A stretch of DNA of 51,709 nt from a virus, in the IMG/VR virus record IMGVR_UViG_3300032360_001373, positions 1 through 51,709 of that record, one strand, 5' to 3'. Below, one piece after another: positions 12,950 through 21,338 of this stretch (its first letter is position 1; each line of letters starts with the position of its first letter). The notes under the pieces are model-generated. The model searched no databases. It was given only the letters and a program-made list of their open reading frames with translations, and was not told the DNA's origin. Position numbers and translations under genes: made by a program.

Positions 12950-15844
12950 TCATAGAGTGCTCAAAAAGTCGCTGATCTCGTTAAGCTGTTCTTCAAATTT
13001 ATCCCTCTTCGCAGGAACGGGGTCTCCAAAAGTACCTCTCAGGGGGAGGCCGATCTCTGGAGAAAGATCCTCAGAGGGCTGGTCCATCATGGCATTCAGT
13101 TTATTCACTAGCTCTTGCATCCCCATCATCCTCATCGAACTCTTGATGGAACTCAAGTGGGCCGACACCATATTACCGTGCAGCGTGGTGCTGTCTATGT
13201 CAGCCCAAGTGGCGACGCCATAGGCGCGGGGGCCAGTGGATGTTCTCATAGGCACCTTGCTATCTAGAAGACTGCGGAGGGCTATCGAGGTTTCCTTCAT
13301 CTGGTCTGTCTTGGTGCGTAGCACATTCGCGATGCCGGCATTCCTGTCAAGGTAACCCGGCTCCGTGTCACCAGGCGACTGTCCGCCGCGCGTGCCCCTA
13401 GCATGCTCGGCTTCCTTTGACTTCACAACATCTTCCCAAGTCATCTTATCTACTGTGTCGAGGAGAGTCTCGATGAAGTCGACTCTTCGTTGGTTCTTTG
13501 CTTCGCGGTCGGTGTCCTGTTTCTTTCTCCAAGTCTCATACTTGGCTAATCTCTGTGCGAGGACAACTGCTGCCGACTCTGCTATCTCTTGGAGATTTTC
13601 ACCCTTATCAAAGTAATGGATAGTCTCCAATGCAATGTGAACATCTTCATCGGAAGTGTCTGTTTGCTTCATTAAGAATACAATGTTTAGTTTAACTTTG
13701 AACTCTCTATCATTATTGTCGTAAGGGTTGGTGAAAATTCCAAAGGGGTAGACGCGCATAAACGATGAGATATCAAAACTTTCTAATACTTCTGGAAGTC
13801 TGTCCTCCTCTTTGGGGAACGGAATAGAGAGTTGCGTGCCTGCATATTCTTTTGCTTTTTCGAAAGAGTCTTTTAAGTTCTGCTTGACCTCGTAATCAAA
13901 CTCTTGAGAATGCACACCGGAGGGTGTGCCCTTTACATGAGAGACTGGGCCCACTCGGAACACATCTTCAAAATCTACTGATGTTCTGCCTGTCCAATCG
14001 AACTTTCCTATTATTAAATCTTTTGTTACCATCGGCTTAAGTTCAACTGTAAGTTCCCCGTCTTCATAGTCCCATTGGAAGTGTTTGAATTCTAAATCTT
14101 CCTCAGTTAAATCTTTCTTTAGTTTATCAAACTCGGAGGGTCTGATGTAACCTTCGTCAACGAGAACCTTCCTTATGGCTTCGCGGATCTCGTCGTATTT
14201 CTCCTCCCACTCACTCTCTATGGCGTCGGCGAAACCATCAAATGATCGGGCGTTCATTTCATCGAAGTTTGTCGAGTCGGCGTACATTCTAGCGTGAAGG
14301 GTCCTCTTTCTGCGGACTCCAAGTGGCTTGTGGGTTTCAGGATCATACGCCTCCACCGGGCGATCATAATAATTCAGATTAACTTCTTCGAGGGGCGCCT
14401 CGGGCCACTCCCCTAAGGCAGTGTCCACTGCTTTCCTGATCTTATCGTTGAGATCGCGGTCGTTGTCCGTCCCGCTCCAGTCTGTTGGCACATCTTCAAT
14501 CCACTCTTCGTTGTTTAGCTCTACTGTCATCCCTCCGCCGAAGGTGACATAAGGGTAGTCCATTGCATCAACGTCGTGTTGAACGTGAGCGTGTTCGAGC
14601 CTATTGTCTGATACTTGTTGGATCTGGTTGCACTCTTCAACCAGTTGGTTGAATGCGATTTCTAATTCGTCTTCTTCCTCGTCCTCCGAATCCTCATTGG
14701 TGTCCCCGTAGTATACGTCGGTGTCAAAGAACCGGTTGAATGTGCGGCCAGCCTCAGTATCTTTGTAGGAGCCGCCTTTCCTAGTGAACGAGTAGAGGTC
14801 AGGTCCTTCGATGACTTCGATGGTGCCATCCTCATTCTCCTTCATTTTGATGTCTGAAGCTTTTTCGTCCAGGTATTCTTTCTGCGCGGACAGTGTCCAG
14901 TCCCTAAGCGATTCAAGGAATCCGGGTGGGAGGTCACCATACACACGAGTCTCGGGCACTGCTAGTTCATAATCCTCCTCATCATTCACATACTTCCTGA
15001 GACGTACTCTACCGACAGGTTCGATACCGTCCACATCTCTTCCCTTATCGACGAATATTTCGTCGTCCTCAAGATCGACATCCTCAAGGTCAGCAGTGTT
15101 AACAACGTAGGCAACGGGTCCGTGACCTCTTGCCTCCGCCATGGCGCACTGGAAGTGGGAGGCGCCTTCGGAGTGGCATGAATGAATCAGTGTGTGATCC
15201 GACATTCGGAGAATATCAATTGGATGGCGAGATACGACAATGGAGAGAGGGGCGGGCTCCAATAATTCTTCGGGATTCTTCGTGTAGTATTCAAGTTTTG
15301 TATTGAGTAACTCCTGATACTTTTCTAGTTGTCCCTTGGTTATATCACCTTCGTGTTCTTCCTTTTTGAGAGCCTGGGATAGTTTAACCTTCTCCTTCTT
15401 CACTGACTTTTCGCCTGCTCGTGGACCCTTAGGGATAGTGTATTCCTTCTCTCTTACCATGTTCAAGTCGTATCGAGTTTCATCGCGCTCTTTAACTTCG
15501 CCTGTACCAGCTTCACGATATTTCTGTTTAACTGTGCGCTGCTCAAAATCAGGCTCCCACCCTGCCTTCTCTAAGGAACCCATCATGGTTGCCACTGTGC
15601 GCTGTTCTTTAGTGGTCAGTGGAAAGGCGGAGCGCCAACCTTGTGTGCGCCAGTCATCATAGTCACCAAACATATGACCAAACGAGAAATCCTCCTCGTC
15701 GGCGTTCGACATCCAGTCTTTAATTTTTTCGTAGTTTCCGTAAGATATCTCGTTTAAGAACTCTCTTCTTATCTTTCGAGATTCCCGAATGGGGTTTGGT
15801 TGGTTGCGCTTCTTCCAACCCTTTACAAGTCTGTATATGTCCAT
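12950..15844 (-). CDS. Large unknown protein with His/Cys cluster (964 aa)
   Basis: The first 25 residues are a basic leader (RLVKGWKKRNQPNPIRESRK). Around residues 205-245 there is a striking conserved-looking block: VVSRHPIDILRMSDHTLIHS, CHSEGASHFQCAMAEARGHG. The middle is acidic (DTNEDSEDEEEDELEIAF), and the C-terminus is helical with coiled-coil potential. I have seen the SRHPxDIxRMS block in phage proteins of unknown role. It may be a virion or ejected protein. Its message probably starts near the ACTATTTATA element at about 15859-15868, behind the hsp20 terminator. Confidence 0.75.
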   Translation of the reverse strand: MDIYRLVKGWKKRNQPNPIRESRKIRREFLNEISYGNYEKIKDWMSNADEEDFSFGHMFGDYDDWRTQGWRSAFPLTTKEQRTVATMMGSLEKAGWEPDFEQRTVKQKYREAGTGEVKERDETRYDLNMVREKEYTIPKGPRAGEKSVKKEKVKLSQALKKEEHEGDITKGQLEKYQELLNTKLEYYTKNPEELLEPAPLSIVVSRHPIDILRMSDHTLIHSCHSEGASHFQCAMAEARGHGPVAYVVNTADLEDVDLEDDEIFVDKGRDVDGIEPVGRVRLRKYVNDEEDYELAVPETRVYGDLPPGFLESLRDWTLSAQKEYLDEKASDIKMKENEDGTIEVIEGPDLYSFTRKGGSYKDTEAGRTFNRFFDTDVYYGDTNEDSEDEEEDELEIAFNQLVEECNQIQQVSDNRLEHAHVQHDVDAMDYPYVTFGGGMTVELNNEEWIEDVPTDWSGTDNDRDLNDKIRKAVDTALGEWPEAPLEEVNLNYYDRPVEAYDPETHKPLGVRRKRTLHARMYADSTNFDEMNARSFDGFADAIESEWEEKYDEIREAIRKVLVDEGYIRPSEFDKLKKDLTEEDLEFKHFQWDYEDGELTVELKPMVTKDLIIGKFDWTGRTSVDFEDVFRVGPVSHVKGTPSGVHSQEFDYEVKQNLKDSFEKAKEYAGTQLSIPFPKEEDRLPEVLESFDISSFMRVYPFGIFTNPYDNNDREFKVKLNIVFLMKQTDTSDEDVHIALETIHYFDKGENLQEIAESAAVVLAQRLAKYETWRKKQDTDREAKNQRRVDFIETLLDTVDKMTWEDVVKSKEAEHARGTRGGQSPGDTEPGYLDRNAGIANVLRTKTDQMKETSIALRSLLDSKVPMRTSTGPRAYGVATWADIDSTTLHGNMVSAHLSSIKSSMRMMGMQELVNKLNAMMDQPSEDLSPEIGLPLRGTFGDPVPAKRDKFEEQLNEISDFLSTL

Positions 15845-15858
15845 AATATATTCCTTTA

Positions 15859-15868
15859 GCTATAAATA
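15859..15868 (-). promoter_or_regulatory. ACTATTTATA element before the 964-aa gene
   Basis: The minus strand reads ACTATTTATA, then 4 nt, then AAAGGA and the ATG at 15844. The same ten bases stand before the gene at 24302-25003 (25026-25035), with AAAGGAG 4-5 nt further on. No -35 box is seen. It could be a phage-specific (late) promoter or part of a leader. Confidence 0.3.
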
Positions 15869-15890
15869 GTTTTTGATACTACAATCATAC

Positions 15891-15922
15891 AAAAAAAGCC
15901 CCCCCAATTTAATGGGGGAGCT
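15891..15922 (-). terminator. Rho-independent terminator after hsp20
   Basis: Minus strand AGCTCCCCCA-TTAAAT-TGGGGGGGCT followed by seven T. The stem is ten pairs with a single G-T wobble. It closes the hsp20 transcript and separates it from the 964-aa gene. It is the only textbook terminator found in the window. Confidence 0.9.
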
Positions 15923-15953
15923 GAAAATGTCTATCTTTTTCAGTTGGTTGCAG

Positions 15954-16340
15954 TTAATTGACTGGGATGCTGAACGTGCTTGCCTCAGTGGCAATGGGTT
16001 TACTGACTGAAACAGTCAGGATGCCATCCTCATATGCGGCCGAGACGTCTTCTGACGTCGTGCCCCGTGCAACTCGCCAAGAACGGCTGAAACTGTCCTT
16101 GACAAAGTAAGTGTCGTCCGTCTCCTGTGCAGAGTAGGTTACGGCGAGTACCTCTTCGTTCAAACTAATTTGGAAACTATCTTTAGATAATCCCGGAGCT
16201 GCTACACTAATTTGGGTCTGACCCTCCAGATCTCGTACGCGTACGCTCTGAGCCTGAGTGGTGCGCCGACTCACAGTCGGGAAAAACTCCTCGAACACAT
16301 TCAAAAATGGATCGTTCCTTGTATATCGAATTAAACTCAT
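15954..16340 (-). CDS. Small heat-shock protein Hsp20 (128 aa)
   Basis: Alpha-crystallin domain over residues about 30-118: VRVRDLEGQTQISVAAPGLS, SFSRSWRVARGTTSEDVSAA, then YEDGILTVSVSK, the most conserved Hsp20 motif. It ends FSIPVN, a short C-terminal anchor of I-x-I/V type. The N-terminal arm (RNDPFLNVFEEFF) is normal. An ATP-independent holdase that keeps unfolded proteins soluble. It has its own TTGACA promoter, a GGAGGAA ribosome site and its own terminator: a single-gene unit. Confidence 0.93.
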   Translation of the reverse strand: MSLIRYTRNDPFLNVFEEFFPTVSRRTTQAQSVRVRDLEGQTQISVAAPGLSKDSFQISLNEEVLAVTYSAQETDDTYFVKDSFSRSWRVARGTTSEDVSAAYEDGILTVSVSKPIATEASTFSIPVN

Positions 16341-16379
16341 ATCTTATTCCTCCTTTACGTGCTTCTATGGCACACATAC

Positions 16380-16407
16380 AATATAATACTTCTATTTGGG
16401 TTGTCAA
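16380..16407 (-). promoter_or_regulatory. Sigma-70 promoter of hsp20
   Basis: Minus strand TTGACA (16402-16407), 16-nt spacer, TATATT (16380-16385), leader of about 32 nt with GGAGGAA before the ATG at 16340. Confidence 0.8.
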
Positions 16408-16411
16408 GAGG

Positions 16412-16741
16412 TTAATGTAGAAAAAATGAGATATTTCTTTGTGCAAGAAGCTTCTGGACCCTTAGTACTTCTCGTCCAGTCATCATGATAGCAGTAATTT
16501 CGCTTGAGAACACCACGATCTTTTCAGAAGTAGCAAATGCAACCATCTTTTCTAAGACCTCACACTGCTGCGATGAAATCGTATGAATTGTGCTCAAATT
16601 TGATATTACTTCTTCGTCCTCTGTCTCTAGCTCGAAGTAATGCTTCATATATTGTTTGGAGAGACGCTGGTTCTGGATCGCCATTTCATATATGGGTCGT
16701 AGGGAGGCTAGCCCTATCTTAATTTTCCTGTCCTCGTCCAC
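16412..16741 (-). CDS. Hypothetical helical protein (109 aa)
   Basis: GTG start sharing one base with the upstream TAG (TAGTG). Nearly all helical: PIYEMAIQNQRLSKQYMKHY, IHTISSQQCEVLEKMVAFAT, ending RNISFFLH. No domain recognised. Confidence 0.65.
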   Translation of the reverse strand: MDEDRKIKIGLASLRPIYEMAIQNQRLSKQYMKHYFELETEDEEVISNLSTIHTISSQQCEVLEKMVAFATSEKIVVFSSEITAIMMTGREVLRVQKLLAQRNISFFLH

Positions 16742-17136
16742 TACTTTCGGCGTAAAGCTGACGACACCCGTTGCCCCTTCCCCCAGAAGCTCTTGTTAAG
16801 GCGTTCATCTGTAGTCAACAGTACGGTGTAGCCACCGTCGTCCCTTGCAGAGAACTTATGCAGTTCCAAGTTGCCATAGAGCCGCTTCTTCTTTCTCTTG
16901 CCGACGGGCGTGTTGAGGTGCTCGATGCATCCCTCAATAAATTCCTGGGGGCTTGTGTCCTCATCAGGGCTCTTCTCCGAATCGATAATCGCGGCGAGAA
17001 CCCACTTGGTAGCACCAAACCCCTTGACTTCCCAGAAGAAGGAACCATGATAGCTGCCCTTCTTCTGGCGGCCGCCTGATGGAGGGAACAGTGGCTCGTA
17101 TTGTTCCAGATCTCTTAGTTCACAAAGTACACTCAT
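16741..17136 (-). CDS. Hypothetical protein (131 aa)
   Basis: Beta-rich protein: FPPSGGRQKKGSYHGSFFWE, GATKWVLAAIIDSEK, GNLELHKFSARDDGGYTVLL, with a basic patch (GKRKKKRLYG). No family recognised. It starts 3 nt after the upstream stop in a short operon 17764-16412. Confidence 0.65.
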   Translation of the reverse strand: MSVLCELRDLEQYEPLFPPSGGRQKKGSYHGSFFWEVKGFGATKWVLAAIIDSEKSPDEDTSPQEFIEGCIEHLNTPVGKRKKKRLYGNLELHKFSARDDGGYTVLLTTDERLNKSFWGKGQRVSSALRRK

Positions 17137-17139
17137 TGT

Positions 17140-17457
17140 CTAGCCCTTCAACAGAGTTTTTTGATTTTCAGAAATAGCTGCCCGAATTTCTTGTGCGGTA
17201 CCCACCACGACAAGATCAATGCCAGTTTGTCCCCGATTCATAGATACTCGGGTGAATGATCCACGTGGGTTGATGGACGTGTTGACCAAATCGCTCTCAG
17301 CTAGCAGTTTGCTGAAGCCTGTAGCCTCTCTAAGGCACACGATATGTTCGGGGTTAATGAACACATCCCTCAATTCAAAAGTCTTTCTATAGGGCTCTCT
17401 GGAGCTAATATCTCGGTTTCCCTTTTGTTCGCAAACCTCGGTAAGGTTAATGATCAC
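17140..17457 (-). CDS. Hypothetical small beta protein (105 aa)
   Basis: GTG start overlapping the end of the gene above by 11 nt. MIINLTEVCEQ ... DVFINPEHIVCLREATG ... RVSMNRGQTGIDLVVVGTAQEI resembles in outline the small FlbD-like proteins (INLTR, V-N-x-x-x-I, E-x-x-x-x-I). The likeness is weak. Function unknown. Confidence 0.65.
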   Translation of the reverse strand: MIINLTEVCEQKGNRDISSREPYRKTFELRDVFINPEHIVCLREATGFSKLLAESDLVNTSINPRGSFTRVSMNRGQTGIDLVVVGTAQEIRAAISENQKTLLKG

Positions 17458-17764
17458 TCTCTTCCTCCTTGGTAGGTGATTCCTGAGGAGTTAGCTCCTC
17501 GTTAATATCGTTTAGTACGTTGTGCCAATCTTCCAAAAACGTGTCGACTTTGTAGAGTGCTCGTCGTATATTATCTATACTGCTTGCAAGAGCGGCGATG
17601 TGTGTGGTGTGGTTTTCAGTGTCAAGAATAAGAGTAGATGAGTTCTTAATGTTCTCCATCTGGGTTGCCAGACTGAGGAACAACGCTGTATATTCACTGA
17701 ATTCTTTCGACAGTTGGCCCGGAAGCTCAACGAGGTCGAGGGTCTTGTATATTCTTAACTTCAC
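17447..17764 (-). CDS. Hypothetical helical protein, leaderless GTG start (105 aa)
   Basis: MKLRIYKTLDLVELPGQLSK, then long helices (LFLSLATQMENIKNSSTLIL, ALASSIDNIRRALYKVDTFL) and an acidic tail. Its GTG begins 6 nt below the -10 box of a TTGACA-17-TATATT promoter, so the message is predicted to be leaderless. First gene of the operon 17764-16412. No family recognised. Confidence 0.7.
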   Translation of the reverse strand: MKLRIYKTLDLVELPGQLSKEFSEYTALFLSLATQMENIKNSSTLILDTENHTTHIAALASSIDNIRRALYKVDTFLEDWHNVLNDINEELTPQESPTKEEESDH

Positions 17765-17770
17765 TTCTAT

Positions 17771-17799
17771 AATATAACACTTATCAGAGTGTATGTCAA
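17771..17799 (-). promoter_or_regulatory. Sigma-70 promoter, leaderless
   Basis: Minus strand TTGACA (17794-17799), 17-nt spacer, TATATT (17771-17776), 6 nt, then GTG at 17764. Same geometry as the promoters at 326-354, 903-931 and 40765-40793. Confidence 0.8.
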
Positions 17800-17803
17800 G
17801 ATA

Positions 17804-18082
17804 TTAATTGAGGAAGTGTTGCTTTATGGCACCCATGAGCAAGCTCAAGATCCCAGCGGTTAGCATCCAAATCACTTTGCTAGAACTTTTCTTCCATTGT
17901 TCTAATTCTCGGAGTCTGGCGTACAACCCCTCATCAGGGTGGTACACTGCTTCCTTAATTTTGGAAACGTCCTCAGCCATTTCTTCTTGTTTTTCTTTAA
18001 GCGAGTCTATGCCATCCATCATTCTTTGAAGTTTCCCATTCATTTCCAATTGGAGAGTATGTACATCGTGTTGTTGTTCCAT
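17804..18082 (-). CDS. Coiled-coil protein with C-terminal membrane anchor (92 aa)
   Basis: Residues 10-65 form a coiled coil (LQRMMDGIDSLKEKQEEMAE, LRELEQWKKSSS); residues about 68-88 are a transmembrane segment (VIWMLTAGILSLLMGAI). This layout matches XhlA/gp-type phage proteins that work with holins, though such anchors also occur elsewhere. It follows groEL by 10 nt. The endolysin gene is some 3 kb away in the same direction. Confidence 0.7.
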   Translation of the reverse strand: MEQQHDVHTLQLEMNGKLQRMMDGIDSLKEKQEEMAEDVSKIKEAVYHPDEGLYARLRELEQWKKSSSKVIWMLTAGILSLLMGAIKQHFLN

Positions 18083-18092
18083 GACAGGGTAA

Positions 18093-19682
18093 CTAGTGAG
18101 TAGATTTTGATTCTACTTCAACTATCGCATAGTTTGTCGTAATCAACGTTGACGCCACCGAACACGCATTCTTCAGTGCAGTCTTCGTTACCTTCACCGG
18201 GTCCACGATACCTTTCTCAATCATATCAACTACTTGTGAATTCTTAAAATCGTAGCCTCTGTCGCCTTTAAGCTTCAACACTTGATTAAGAATAAGATCA
18301 GGAGATTCGCCGGCGTTTAGAGCCATTTGCTTAAGAGGATCTGCTACTGATTCTTTTACGATCCTCACCCCGATCGCCTCAGCGTCATTCTCGGTTTTGA
18401 TGTTTTTGACGTTGGCTGCACACTTCACTAGGGCGCTGCCACCTCCCATGACAACCCCTTCAAGTTGTGCGGATCGGACTGCTTCTAAAGCATCCTCAAT
18501 ACGGTGCTTCTTTTCCACCATTTCAATCTCTGTGTGGGCCCCGACTTTTATTATAGCCACTCCACTAGCTAAGCGTACAATTCTTTCCTGAATCTTCTCG
18601 CACTCGGTTAGATCGTCAGTTTGCTGGATGAGGGACTTGAGCGATTCTACTCGCTTGTCCATCTCCTCTAGCTCGGTTGCTCCGCCAACTATGGTGGTGA
18701 AACCCTTGAGGACTTCTATGGACTTGGCTTGCCCAAGGTGTTCTAGCTTTACGTCTTGGAGGGTTATGTCAGCCTCTCTAGTAACGAAGGTGGCGCCGGT
18801 GGCGACTGCTAGGTCACTCAGGATATTGCGGCGTTCCTCTCCGTATCGTGGAGCTTTGACGCCAACCACCTTCATGGTACCTCGCACCGAGTTCATTATG
18901 AGTGCAGCTAGGGCTTGTCCCTCGATGGCGTCAGCCACAATGATAAGTGGACGGCCGGCTCTTGCAGCTATCTCCAAGGTAGGGAGTACTTCCTCTACTG
19001 CTTCGACAGCGTAGTCAGTTACCAGCAGTAAAACATCTGCGTGCTTAACCACGTTTCGGCGTTCGTCTGTAACAAAAGACTTAGCTGCATACCCAGAGTC
19101 AAATCTAAAACCCTCCACTATATCTAGTGCGGTGTCCACAGATCTCCCCTCTTCAACAGTAATCGTACCATCTTTCCCGATGGAATCTACTGCCAAAGCA
19201 ATCATCTTTCCAATACTTGTATCTCCATTAGCTGAAATGGTTGCGACGTGAGCGATGTCTTCCTCGGAAGTAATTGGTTTGGACATACGATCAAGCTCAT
19301 CACATAAGGCGTTAACTGCTTTGTCCATGCCCTTCTTGATTTCGACAGGAGGAACACCAGAGAGGATATACTTCTGCGCGTTCTTTAAGAGAGCGCGGGA
19401 TAGTACCGTCGCTGTTGTGGTACCGTCGCCAGCTACATTGTTTGTCTCTGTCGCTGCCTGTTTAATAATCTGCGCACCCAAGTTCATCACCGGATCTTCA
19501 AAGTCCACGAACTTGGCCACGGTGACGCCGTCCTTTGTAATGATTGGGTTGCGATCTTTTTGTTGTAAAATTACGTTTCGACCTTTCGGTCCGAGGGTGG
19601 ACGCTACATTATCTGTGAGTATGTCAACACCTTCTAATATCTTCTTCTGTAAATTCTGGTTAGAATCATATACCTTTGACAC
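18093..19682 (-). CDS. groEL: Chaperonin GroEL (529 aa)
   Basis: Full-length group I chaperonin. The ATP-site segments are intact: STLGPKGRNVIL near residue 28, KDGVTVAKFV near 50 (Asp 51), AGDGTTTATVL near 85, the HRIEDAL segment with the catalytic-type Asp, and GVVMGGGSAL. The C-terminus ends VEVESKSTH, without the Gly-Gly-Met tail of many bacterial GroELs. It should assemble a folding cage and use the GroES-like protein at 35084, which is 15 kb away rather than adjacent. GTG start with AGGAG. Confidence 0.97.
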   Translation of the reverse strand: MSKVYDSNQNLQKKILEGVDILTDNVASTLGPKGRNVILQQKDRNPIITKDGVTVAKFVDFEDPVMNLGAQIIKQAATETNNVAGDGTTTATVLSRALLKNAQKYILSGVPPVEIKKGMDKAVNALCDELDRMSKPITSEEDIAHVATISANGDTSIGKMIALAVDSIGKDGTITVEEGRSVDTALDIVEGFRFDSGYAAKSFVTDERRNVVKHADVLLLVTDYAVEAVEEVLPTLEIAARAGRPLIIVADAIEGQALAALIMNSVRGTMKVVGVKAPRYGEERRNILSDLAVATGATFVTREADITLQDVKLEHLGQAKSIEVLKGFTTIVGGATELEEMDKRVESLKSLIQQTDDLTECEKIQERIVRLASGVAIIKVGAHTEIEMVEKKHRIEDALEAVRSAQLEGVVMGGGSALVKCAANVKNIKTENDAEAIGVRIVKESVADPLKQMALNAGESPDLILNQVLKLKGDRGYDFKNSQVVDMIEKGIVDPVKVTKTALKNACSVASTLITTNYAIVEVESKSTH

Positions 19683-19694
19683 TAGTTCTCCTGT

Positions 19695-21332
19695 CTATTT
19701 GTTTCTAATCTCTTCTGTGCTGCTTTCAATGTTGTCAGCAGCGGTGATTGCGTTCTCGGCTTTCCTATCATCTTCCAAGCCCTCGGCAAAATAACTTTGT
19801 ATGTTAGTCGTAAGCACCTTCAGATTATTAAATATATCAAATACTGAAGAGTTTATTAAGCCTCTAACATTATTTAATGCGTTAATGATTACGTCGGCTC
19901 CAATCTCAATGGTGCCAATGTAGGATTCGTCCTGTCCTGCGGGGTAGACTTCGCCTGGAGTGGGCTGGGCATAGGCTTCAATTTCCTTTACTTGAGTTTT
20001 GTTCAGGTGGAACTGATCCTCGAAGAGATACCCTTTCTGTGCCTTAAGTGCTCTCTTCTTTCCCGCCTCGTCTAAAGCGTTATAGAATTCTACGGAGCTT
20101 TGGACGGAGGCCCACTTTAACTTTCTAATTGCGTTATCCCGCTCAGGAGCGAGATCCTTCCGCCACTTAACAATCTCGTCATTAAACTTATATAGCGTAG
20201 CAACGACCTCTTCTTGTTGCTCGCGAGTTATGATCCCCTCAGGGTTGGTGTTCTCGTCATATACAAGCTCCTCTAGGGTCTTATAAAGTGGAGAACCGAT
20301 AGCTTTCAGTTTACCTGCGCCTTTATAGAAGGGCGACCGGCCTGGGCCAAGATCGCCAACGTAGAGTTCATCCCGGTTTGCCCAGTTAACACTCTGCAGG
20401 ATCTGACCAGCATGATCGGGATACGCGTTTGATACCAACTCTGCAAACTTACTCTCTAGTTCCTTGATGCTTACGCCTGAAGCTTGGGGGATAGCCTCGT
20501 CCATATCCAACTCAGGGTTTCGCAAAAATTGTTTTGGCAGTTGTACAACAGATGGGGCTTTCGTTTTACTAAGGATATTAGAGATGTTATCTAAATTAAA
20601 ATTGAACCTGTAGAAGTGGAGCGCGCCTTGGCGTGAGAGCGGGTCTCCTTCCCGTTGCTCTGCCAGGTTTTTCATAACTACAACATATTGCATGTAGCCG
20701 GAGGAGACCAAGTCGTTAACCAAGTCCGTATAGCTCCCCCCAACAGCAATGCTAGCCTCGTTGTAGAGCTTGAGACTGATTGGAACGCCTGCCTCCGTTG
20801 TCAGGTCCGCAATGGTATTGTGCCCCGTAGGGATCTGTGTACCCCCTAAGAGAACACCTAGAAATGCCTCGAAAGCAAAGCCTGCGGAGGCTGCGTTGAA
20901 GTTGGTGATGATCGTCGTGAGAGTTTTAAAGAAAGTAAGATATGAAAGGGTCCGAGAAATGGTGGACGCGTCAGACTCACCTAGTAAACCAGCAGCGCTA
21001 TCAGGTGTGAGAGTGTAAAAAGAATTAATGTTTGCAATTCTCTCTTGGAGATCGTTACCTCCAATGTTCTTAAGGAAGTTGTATAGCTGCGTTCGCTGTG
21101 CTGTATCTACCTCCTCACCTTCGCCCGTGGTGAGTTTGCCCCACCCAATTTCGGAAATAGGAATCTCCGGAATCATTGCGATAGTAAGTTCAGAGTTATC
21201 GGCTGCCTCGAAGATCAGTTCTGACCGAGGGCGATTCATCTGCTCCTCGATCAACGAGGTAAGCGTCTCAAAGTTTAACAAGTTTTCTTCTAGGGCAAAG
21301 AACTCCTCCACCATTTTCTCTAAGTTGTTCAT
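19695..21332 (-). CDS. Large protein, possible PD-(D/E)XK-like core (545 aa)
   Basis: N-terminal acidic helical part. Near residues 148-200: AGFAFEAFLGVLLGGTQIPT, then IADLTTEAGVPISLKLYNEA, and AVGGSYTDLVNDL. The E..D..(I/V)-x-LK order recalls PD-(D/E)XK nucleases. The C-terminal half is helical. Proteins with this block occur in marine phages, some thought structural. It lies directly above groEL (12 nt), so it may be a late gene and perhaps a folding client. Function uncertain. Confidence 0.7.
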   Translation of the reverse strand: MNNLEKMVEEFFALEENLLNFETLTSLIEEQMNRPRSELIFEAADNSELTIAMIPEIPISEIGWGKLTTGEGEEVDTAQRTQLYNFLKNIGGNDLQERIANINSFYTLTPDSAAGLLGESDASTISRTLSYLTFFKTLTTIITNFNAASAGFAFEAFLGVLLGGTQIPTGHNTIADLTTEAGVPISLKLYNEASIAVGGSYTDLVNDLVSSGYMQYVVVMKNLAEQREGDPLSRQGALHFYRFNFNLDNISNILSKTKAPSVVQLPKQFLRNPELDMDEAIPQASGVSIKELESKFAELVSNAYPDHAGQILQSVNWANRDELYVGDLGPGRSPFYKGAGKLKAIGSPLYKTLEELVYDENTNPEGIITREQQEEVVATLYKFNDEIVKWRKDLAPERDNAIRKLKWASVQSSVEFYNALDEAGKKRALKAQKGYLFEDQFHLNKTQVKEIEAYAQPTPGEVYPAGQDESYIGTIEIGADVIINALNNVRGLINSSVFDIFNNLKVLTTNIQSYFAEGLEDDRKAENAITAADNIESSTEEIRNK

Positions 21333-21338
21333 AATACT

